This document shows positions 58,438 through 64,000 of a stretch of DNA of 64,000 bases, in pieces. The notes under the pieces are model-generated. The model was not told where the DNA came from. It searched no databases and worked only from the letters and a program-made list of their open reading frames with translations. This DNA comes from M3007 sp032115775 (GTDB taxonomy: Bacteria > Bacteroidota > Bacteroidia > Chitinophagales > Saprospiraceae). The stretch's first letter is position 1. Every line of letters starts with the position of its first letter. A program made the position numbers and the translations under genes. The DNA lies in contig JAUMBL010000060.1 of NCBI GenBank assembly GCA_032115775.1, positions 9,852 through 73,851 on the forward strand, written 5' to 3'.

Positions 58438-59484
58438 ATGGAAAAAAACTTGCAAAACATAGACCTGGATCTGCTTTTAAAACAAATCAATGATTTGATT
58501 ACTCAAAGCAAGGTTGTGGCAGGCCGGGCCGTAAACGCTACCCTGACTGCCCTGTATTGGCGAATTGGGAAAACACTGCTGGAACAAAATCTGGAAGAAG
58601 GCAAATCCGGGTACGGCAAACAGGTCATTGCAAATCTCTCCACCCGGCTCACACATCTATATGGAAGCGGATGGAGCCAACGGCAGTTGTTTTATTGTAT
58701 TCAACTGACGAAGTCAATACCTGATGCGGATATTTTGCACACGGTGTGTGCAAAATTGAGTTGGAGTCATATCCGTCTGATTATTCCTATAGATGACCCT
58801 CTGAAGCGCGATTTTTACTTCCAAATGGCCCAAATGGAGCATTGGAGCGTGCGTACCTTGCAGGAGCGTATCCAATCCATGCTCTATGAACGCACGGCCA
58901 TCAGCCGAAAACCGGAGGAGACTATCAAAAATGAGCTGGAGCACCTGCGGGATGCGCAACAGATCAGCCCCGATTTGGTATTTCGCGACCCGTATGTGCT
59001 GGATTTTCTAGGGCTGAAGGACAGCTATTCCGAGAAAGACCTTGAATCGGCTATTCTCTCCGAATTGCAGCGGTTTATTACGGAGTTCGGCGCTGATTTT
59101 GGATTTATGGCGCGCCAGAAACGCATCACGATTGACGACCGGGATTATTACATAGATCTGTTGTTTTTTCACAGAAGGCTGAAGTGCTTAGTGGCCATTG
59201 ATCTTAAACTCGGTGAATTTGAAGCAGGATACAAGGGCCAAATGGAACTTTACCTCCGATACTTGGAAAAGTACCTCATGGTAGAGGGCGAAAATATGCC
59301 CATTGGCCTGATCCTGTGCGCCGGCAAAAACAGCGAGCATATCGAACTGCTGCGCCTGGAACAGAGCAACATTCGGGTAGCGGAATACCTCACGGTACTT
59401 CCGCCGAAAGCCTTGTTGGAGGCCAAACTCCATGAAGCCATTGAAAAAGCACGTGAACTACTCAATCAAAGAGTCAGCGAATGA
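58438..59484 (+). CDS. DUF1016/YhcG-family PD-(D/E)XK nuclease, variant A
   Basis: This 348-residue protein has the two-part DUF1016 layout: a helical N-terminal domain (TALYWRIGKTLLEQN...GYGKQVIANLSTRLT; a SWSHIRLI segment), then a PD-(D/E)XK nuclease domain with RQKRITIDDRDYYIDLLFFH and VAIDLKLGEF, which supply the Asp and D-x-K residues. It sits between a mod 3' end and a res 5' end. It starts 3 nt after the mod stop, and its TGA overlaps the res ATG by 4 nt, so it was built into the restriction operon. The function in such loci is not established; a defence nuclease or an accessory subunit are both possible. Confidence 0.85.
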   Translation: MEKNLQNIDLDLLLKQINDLITQSKVVAGRAVNATLTALYWRIGKTLLEQNLEEGKSGYGKQVIANLSTRLTHLYGSGWSQRQLFYCIQLTKSIPDADILHTVCAKLSWSHIRLIIPIDDPLKRDFYFQMAQMEHWSVRTLQERIQSMLYERTAISRKPEETIKNELEHLRDAQQISPDLVFRDPYVLDFLGLKDSYSEKDLESAILSELQRFITEFGADFGFMARQKRITIDDRDYYIDLLFFHRRLKCLVAIDLKLGEFEAGYKGQMELYLRYLEKYLMVEGENMPIGLILCAGKNSEHIELLRLEQSNIRVAEYLTVLPPKALLEAKLHEAIEKARELLNQRVSE

Positions 59485-59690
59485 AACTCCAATTCGACAA
59501 AAACCAGCAGTACCAATTAGACGCCATTGCGGCGGTCATTGACCTCTTCGAGGGGCAAGATCTGAACACGTCTGATTTTGAGTTCAGCCTTTCCGATCAT
59601 GCAACAGGTAGTTTGCAGTTCACCGAGGCAGGTGTAGGCAACAGGCTTACCATTGCGCCGGAGCAGATTTTGACGAACCTGCACAAGATT
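59481..59690 (+). pseudogene. 5' fragment of a type III restriction subunit gene (res), copy A
   Basis: The first 70 codons of res (MKLQFDKNQQYQLDAIAAVI... up to LTNLHKI) are present and match the intact gene at 61236. After 59690 the sequence changes abruptly, and the frame runs on through foreign DNA to a TAG inside MITE copy 9 (59804). The helicase and nuclease domains are absent, so the product cannot be active. The first ~57 nt differ at about ten sites from copy B, while the next ~130 nt are almost identical, a mosaic pattern. Confidence 0.85.
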
Positions 59691-59708
59691 GTCACTAATT
59701 GTCACGAA

Positions 59709-59792
59709 TCACCAAAAGTATCCCACCTCAAATTCCAGGCGCGCCGCACCGGAGCTTCCCGAAATGCTGTTCCCGCCTGCCAAAACAAAAAC
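59709..59792 (-). pseudogene. 3' remnant of an unrelated gene on the opposite strand
   Basis: Between the res fragment and MITE copy 9, the minus strand reads FVLAGGNSISGSSGAARLEF and EVGYFW, followed by a TGA at 59711-59709. The composition looks like the C-terminal strand of a secreted or outer-membrane protein. Its upstream part is missing beyond the MITE. Calling it a gene remnant is an inference from only about 27 codons. Confidence 0.4.
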
Positions 59793-59954
59793 GTAACTAC
59801 TTAGCCGGTCGCGTCTGAGACAAAAAAGGATCCTTTTTTTGCCAAACGAAGCGATTATTTGCAGGCCGTAGCAGCGCTACGGTCAAAAAAAATTGCGAAG
59901 TATGGCGAAAAATGGGACTTTTTGGGCCAGACAGCGAGCCGGCTAAGTAGTTAC
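59793..59954 (+). mobile_element. 162-bp MITE copy 9 at a chimeric junction
   Basis: Ends are intact. The left flank (CAAAACAAAAAC) belongs to an unrelated remnant, and the right flank (AAAAATTCAGAG) is the same mod-internal site as at copy 8. No 8-bp duplication is present. Confidence 0.93.
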
Positions 59955-60183
59955 AAAAATTCAGAGAATTGAAGTAGGCGCAGAGGCAAGCATTTACCAT
60001 ACTGCGGACAAACGCTTTGCCTTTGTGCTGGATAAATTCACAGCGGAGGTGCAGGAAAGTGTGCTGGCGCTCCGGCCCCGGACGGTGATTTGTCTGGATA
60101 GCCTTTTTCAGGGGCAAGACATGGTAAAAACCAATGCGCAACTGAAGTTTGAGGACAGTGAGATTACTTTTAAGACGGTGTGA
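59955..60183 (+). pseudogene. 3' fragment of a type III methyltransferase gene (mod), copy B
   Basis: 75 codons are open to the TGA at 60181-60183, ending EDSEITFKTV. It begins at exactly the same mod position as copy A, directly after the MITE, and differs from it at roughly 8 of 229 sites. No Mod catalytic region exists in the window, so the restriction subunit downstream has no visible cognate methyltransferase. Confidence 0.85.
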
Positions 60184-60185
60184 AC

Positions 60186-60207
60186 ATTTTCCAGAAGTCT
60201 GGAAAAT
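60186..60207. promoter_or_regulatory. Perfect inverted repeat upstream of DUF1016 variant B
   Basis: ATTTTCCAG and CTGGAAAAT flank the loop AAGT, 3 nt after the mod stop and 31 nt before the DUF1016 start. It could be an operator, an attenuator hairpin or a short terminator remnant. It is absent from the equivalent gap upstream of variant A, which is only 3 nt long. Confidence 0.5.
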
Positions 60208-60237
60208 TGATTTAAACAGATGAAATGGTAGATAAAT

Positions 60238-61239
60238 ATGGAAATTCTACATAATTACGAAGCATTAGTGCAGGGCATCAAGCAAACCTATCAAAATGGG
60301 CAAGCCAGTGCTTTACACGCTGCGCAAAGGGAAATGGTGATGACCTACTGGGCTATAGGCAAACATATAGTAGAGCACGAGCAGTTGGGCAATCAAAAAT
60401 CGGTGTATGGCTCCAGTATATTGGAACGCTTATCAAAGGATTTGTCACACCAATTGGGGCGAGGGTTTGATCGTAGCAGATTGATTTACATGCGTTTATG
60501 CTATGTAAAATACCCCGATTCGAATCTTTTGTCACACCAATTGACCTGGTCACACTATACGGAACTATTGAAAATAGACCACGACCTGGAGCGAAGTTTT
60601 TACGAAAAACAGGCCATATTGGAAAAATGGACGGTACGCGAACTCAAACGCCAGAAAGAAAGTGCCTTATTTCTTCGACTTGCCGCTTCACAAGATAAAG
60701 ACGGAGTCCTGCAATTAGCATCAAAAGGAAAAATTGTTGCGCAACCCGCAGACTTATTGCGTGATCCTTATGTGTTTGAGTTCCTAAAAATACCAGAGCC
60801 TTTCCACATCGCTGAAAAAGAACTTGAAACCCGTTTGATCAATAATATGCAGCAATTCCTGTTAGAACTTGGGAGGGGATTTGCCTTTGTTGGCCGACAA
60901 TATGGCATTACCGTCAATAACAAGCGACACCGGATAGATCTTGTATTTTATCATCGTTTTTTGCGGTGCTTTGTATTGGTTGACCTGAAGGTAAATGAAG
61001 TCAGGCACAACGATATTGGTCAAATGAATATGTACCTCGGCTATTTTGCAAAAGAGGAATATTTTGAAGGCGATAACCCGCCAATTGGCATCATACTCAC
61101 CAAGGATAAAGATGAATTATTGGTGGAATATGCCACATACGGAGTTACAAGCCAACTCTTCATCTCCAAATATCAATATTACCTGCCTAATGAAGCCGAA
61201 CTACGGACCAAATTAGAAGCCATATTAAGTCTCCCATGA
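60238..61239 (+). CDS. DUF1016/YhcG-family PD-(D/E)XK nuclease, variant B
   Basis: This 333-residue protein has the same architecture as variant A but is clearly a different lineage member: the N-terminal helical domain has VMTYWAIGKHIVEHEQLG and QLTWSHYTELLKID, and the nuclease domain has RQYGITVNNKRHRIDLVFYH and VLVDLKVNEV. The catalytic Asp and D-x-K residues are present. It is AT-richer than variant A and the flanking mod/res DNA, which suggests a separate origin. It overlaps the res ATG by 4 nt (ATGA), exactly as variant A does, so both were fixed at the same operon position. Confidence 0.85.
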   Translation: MEILHNYEALVQGIKQTYQNGQASALHAAQREMVMTYWAIGKHIVEHEQLGNQKSVYGSSILERLSKDLSHQLGRGFDRSRLIYMRLCYVKYPDSNLLSHQLTWSHYTELLKIDHDLERSFYEKQAILEKWTVRELKRQKESALFLRLAASQDKDGVLQLASKGKIVAQPADLLRDPYVFEFLKIPEPFHIAEKELETRLINNMQQFLLELGRGFAFVGRQYGITVNNKRHRIDLVFYHRFLRCFVLVDLKVNEVRHNDIGQMNMYLGYFAKEEYFEGDNPPIGIILTKDKDELLVEYATYGVTSQLFISKYQYYLPNEAELRTKLEAILSLP

Positions 61240-64000
61240 AACTACAATTCGACAAAAATCAGCAGTACCAACTGGATGCAATCCAGGCTGTTATTGACCT
61301 CTTCGAGGGGCAAGTCCTGAACACGTCTGATTTTGAGTTCAGCCTTTCCGATCATGCAACAGGTAGTTTGCAGTTCACCGAGGCAGGTGTAGGCAACAGG
61401 CTTACCATTGCGCCGGAGCAGATTTTGACGAACCTGCACAAGATTCAGTATAAAAACGGTGTAGCGCGTTCTGAGCAGTTGGAAACCCTGAACTACAAAG
61501 ATGAAAACGGTAAAACGGTCACCACCAACTTTGGGAACTATTCCATCGAGATGGAGACGGGGACGGGCAAAACCTACGTTTACCTTCGCTCCATTTACGA
61601 ACTCAACAAGGTGTATGGGTTCAAGAAGTTCATCATTGTTGTGCCGTCGGTTGCCATCCGGGAAGGAGTTATCAAAAACCTGCAAATCACCTTTGACCAC
61701 TTCCAGGAAATCTACGAAAACGTACCTGCCAATTTTGAATTGTACGATTCAAAAAAACTGGTCAGCCTGGCAAATTTCGCACGCAGCAATACCATTCAAA
61801 TCCTGGTAATCAACATTGACAGTTTCACCAAAGACCAAAATATCATCAACCAGGTCAGGGAAAGAGGTATCAAACCCATCGAGCATTTGCAGGCAACCAG
61901 CCCGATTGTGATCGTGGATGAGCCTCAGAACATGGAGACAGATATTCGTAAAAAAGCGATTGCAAACCTGAATCCCTTGTTCACCATGCGTTATTCCGCT
62001 ACCCATACCAACCTCTACAATCTGCTTTACAAACTTGACCCTGTAAAGGCATACGACCTGGGATTGGTCAAACAAATCGAGGTGGATTCCGTGCTTTCGC
62101 AGTTTGATAGCGGTGGGGCGTTTGTGAGCCTGGACGGTTTCAAATTGGCGAAACAGTCCGTTTCTGCTAATATCACCTTGCTTGTACATGAGAAAAGCGG
62201 CGTTGTAAAAAAAGCATTGACCGCAAAAACAGGGGACAACCTTTACTTGCTTTCCGGCGGCGTGGAAGCTTACAGAGATGGGTATGTCATTAACTCCATT
62301 GATTCAGAAGAGGAGTTGCTTGAGTTTTCGAGTGGTAACATACTATACAAAGGTCAACCACAAGGCGGCCTAACCAATGAGGTGCAAAAGGAAATGATAA
62401 GGGCTACCATTGAAAACCACTTCAGAAAAGAACTGCAACTCAATGAATTGGGTATCAAGGTGCTTTCCGTTTTCTTCATTGATAAAGTAGCCAATTACCG
62501 TGCTTACGATGCAGCCGGAAACCCGCAACCAGGGCAGTTTGCAGTTTGGTTTGAGGAGTTGTTTGCTGAAATATCCAAGAATCCAAAATATAAGAACCTT
62601 TATGCTCATCCCGTTGCGGACATGCACGATGGGTACTTTTCCCAAGACAAGGGCAAATTCAAAGACAGCAAGGAAGGCAAGGCAAATAAGGCAGATGATG
62701 AAGCCTATCAGTTGATCATGAAGGATAAGGAAAGGCTTTTGGATATGAATACACCTTTGCGTTTCATCTTCAGCCACTCAGCCTTGAGAGAGGGATGGGA
62801 CAATCCCAATGTATTCCAGATTTGCACCCTGAACGAAACCAAATCTGAAATCAAGAAACGCCAGGAAATCGGACGTGGTTTGCGTTTATGCGTTGACCAA
62901 ACAGGCGAAAGAAACCTGGAAAGAAGCATCAACCGTTTGACGGTGGTGGCCAATGAGCGTTATGAAGACTTTGCCAAAGCCCTGCAAAATGAAATAGAGC
63001 AGGATTGCGGTGTGAAATTCGAGGGTAGAATCAAGAATGCCCGTTCCCGTACCAAAGTAGAACTGAAAAAGAGCTGGCAACTTGACCAAAATTTCATGGA
63101 TTTGTGGGAAAGAATCAAGCATAAAACAGCGTATCGAGTCAACTACGATACCCAGGAACTCATCAAAACGGCAGGTGAAAGTGTGAGGAATATGCCTTCC
63201 ATTCCTAAGCCCCAAATTCAGCGTATCAAGACGGAATTGGAGTTTGTGAAGGAAGACGGGGTGCTGCACGAAGTAGGCGGTACGGTCAAAAGTTCAAAAG
63301 ACCGAGTTATCAATGATACCAGGTTTGACATACCGGATTTTGTCGGTTACATCCAGTCAAAGACGGAACTAACCAGGGACACTATCAGCAAAATCATCCT
63401 GCATTCAGGGCGTTTGGGCGATATTTTCAACAACCCGCAAATGTTCATGGATGCAGTGGTAAGGATTATCAAAGTAGAGTTTGACAGGCTCAAAATCAAC
63501 GGTATCAAATACGAAAAGATAGCAGGTCAGCGCTATGAAATGAAGCTCTTTGAGAGCGTGGAAATTGAATCCTACATCGAGAACCTGATTGCCGTCAAAA
63601 ACCAGGACAAGACGCTTTACAACTACATTCTGATTGACTCTCTTTCTTCACCGGAAAGGAAGTTTGTAGAGGCGTGCGAGTCCAGGGACGACATTCTTTT
63701 CTACATCAAACTGCCTTCCTGGTTCGTTATCAAAACCCCCATTGGAAACTACAATCCCGACTGGGCTTTGATAAAAAGAGAGGACGGCGACGAAACCAAA
63801 ATCTACTTTGTTGCTGAAACAAAGGATGCCAAAGCGGCCCATGATATGACCCTTTTGCGTGAATCAGAACGTGTGAAAATCAAGTGCGGTGAAAAACACT
63901 TCGCTGAGTTTTCGGATGTTAAGTTTCAGGCGGTGGGGAGTGTGGCGGATTTGAAGTCCCTGGTGACTTCCGGTCAATCTGCCTCCCCATGTTCCGATTT
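61236..64000 (+). CDS. Type III restriction subunit Res (helicase-endonuclease), runs off the window
   Basis: 921 codons are open without a stop at the window edge. The N-terminus is MKLQFDKNQQYQLDAIQAVI. The SF2 translocase motifs are Walker A METGTGKT (106-113), the DEPQ-type motif II IVIVDEPQNME (~225-235), the SALREGWDNPNVFQICTLN segment and motif VI RQEIGRGLRLCV. The C-terminal PD-(D/E)XK endonuclease has NPDWALIKREDG (~840) and YFVAETKD (~859). Most Res proteins end shortly after a VKFQAVGSVADL-like strand, which lies 20 residues before the edge, so the true end is probably very near. It would cleave DNA together with a Mod subunit, which is only a fragment here. Confidence 0.93.
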   Translation, partial: MKLQFDKNQQYQLDAIQAVIDLFEGQVLNTSDFEFSLSDHATGSLQFTEAGVGNRLTIAPEQILTNLHKIQYKNGVARSEQLETLNYKDENGKTVTTNFGNYSIEMETGTGKTYVYLRSIYELNKVYGFKKFIIVVPSVAIREGVIKNLQITFDHFQEIYENVPANFELYDSKKLVSLANFARSNTIQILVINIDSFTKDQNIINQVRERGIKPIEHLQATSPIVIVDEPQNMETDIRKKAIANLNPLFTMRYSATHTNLYNLLYKLDPVKAYDLGLVKQIEVDSVLSQFDSGGAFVSLDGFKLAKQSVSANITLLVHEKSGVVKKALTAKTGDNLYLLSGGVEAYRDGYVINSIDSEEELLEFSSGNILYKGQPQGGLTNEVQKEMIRATIENHFRKELQLNELGIKVLSVFFIDKVANYRAYDAAGNPQPGQFAVWFEELFAEISKNPKYKNLYAHPVADMHDGYFSQDKGKFKDSKEGKANKADDEAYQLIMKDKERLLDMNTPLRFIFSHSALREGWDNPNVFQICTLNETKSEIKKRQEIGRGLRLCVDQTGERNLERSINRLTVVANERYEDFAKALQNEIEQDCGVKFEGRIKNARSRTKVELKKSWQLDQNFMDLWERIKHKTAYRVNYDTQELIKTAGESVRNMPSIPKPQIQRIKTELEFVKEDGVLHEVGGTVKSSKDRVINDTRFDIPDFVGYIQSKTELTRDTISKIILHSGRLGDIFNNPQMFMDAVVRIIKVEFDRLKINGIKYEKIAGQRYEMKLFESVEIESYIENLIAVKNQDKTLYNYILIDSLSSPERKFVEACESRDDILFYIKLPSWFVIKTPIGNYNPDWALIKREDGDETKIYFVAETKDAKAAHDMTLLRESERVKIKCGEKHFAEFSDVKFQAVGSVADLKSLVTSGQSASPCSD

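Overview
The window looks like a chromosomal segment of a Bacteroidota bacterium, most likely Saprospiria-like. The evidence is a gliding-motility/type IX secretion C-terminal domain (54025-55254), a Bacteroides-type FecI/FecR sigma/anti-sigma pair (37047-38657), BshA of bacillithiol synthesis, several -7 boxes of the TAnnTTTG type, and many small beta-barrel or secreted proteins of unknown role. Most of the window is visibly GC-rich. The last 8 kb and a solitary HNH gene at 33.3-34.1 kb are more AT-rich and look acquired.

Layout. 1-5044 (minus strand): a NAD-linked bidirectional [NiFe] hydrogenase operon, hoxF, a fused hoxU-hoxY, hoxH and the start of the maturation protease. 5.4-32 kb: housekeeping and metabolic genes (YheC/YheD-like ATP-grasp protein, acyl-CoA synthetase, DUF4197 protein, malic enzyme, thiolase, membrane glycosyltransferase-like protein, bshA, FeS-type photolyase, beta-propeller protein, Prc protease, an ECF sigma/anti-sigma/DUF4097-like operon, RDD protein, pyruvate phosphate dikinase). 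32-56 kb: orphan HNH nuclease, POT-type transporter, FecI-FecR-STN repeat protein operon, ftsH-rsfS, birA, a UvrD/AddA-like helicase, SDR, MlaE permease, dapD, GH3 glucosidase, RND adaptor, a type IX-sorted LamG protein and an enoyl-CoA hydratase. 56.5-64 kb: a scrambled defence region with a truncated AAA ATPase and two tandem, partly degraded type III restriction-modification modules, each with a different DUF1016/PD-(D/E)XK nuclease between mod and res.

Three repeat families organise the intergenic DNA. (1) A 162-bp near-palindromic element with 16-bp terminal inverted repeats starting GTAA and 8-bp target duplications, in eight full-length copies and one deleted copy. It looks like a non-autonomous IS66-type MITE. 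It split the hoxF/hoxUY junction, sits 13-14 nt before the ppdK and dapD start codons, and marks every rearrangement junction in the restriction-modification region. (2) A two-part palindrome: a GC-rich hairpin of about 25 bp beside a ~57-bp palindrome with a constant T/A core and locus-specific arms, found at gene ends and probably acting as a terminator. (3) A ~25-bp hairpin motif (CCCCGAAGGGG core), scattered and also forming a four-unit, 50-bp-period tandem array. No rRNA, tRNA or CRISPR array was recognised. All comparisons were made by eye, without database searches.
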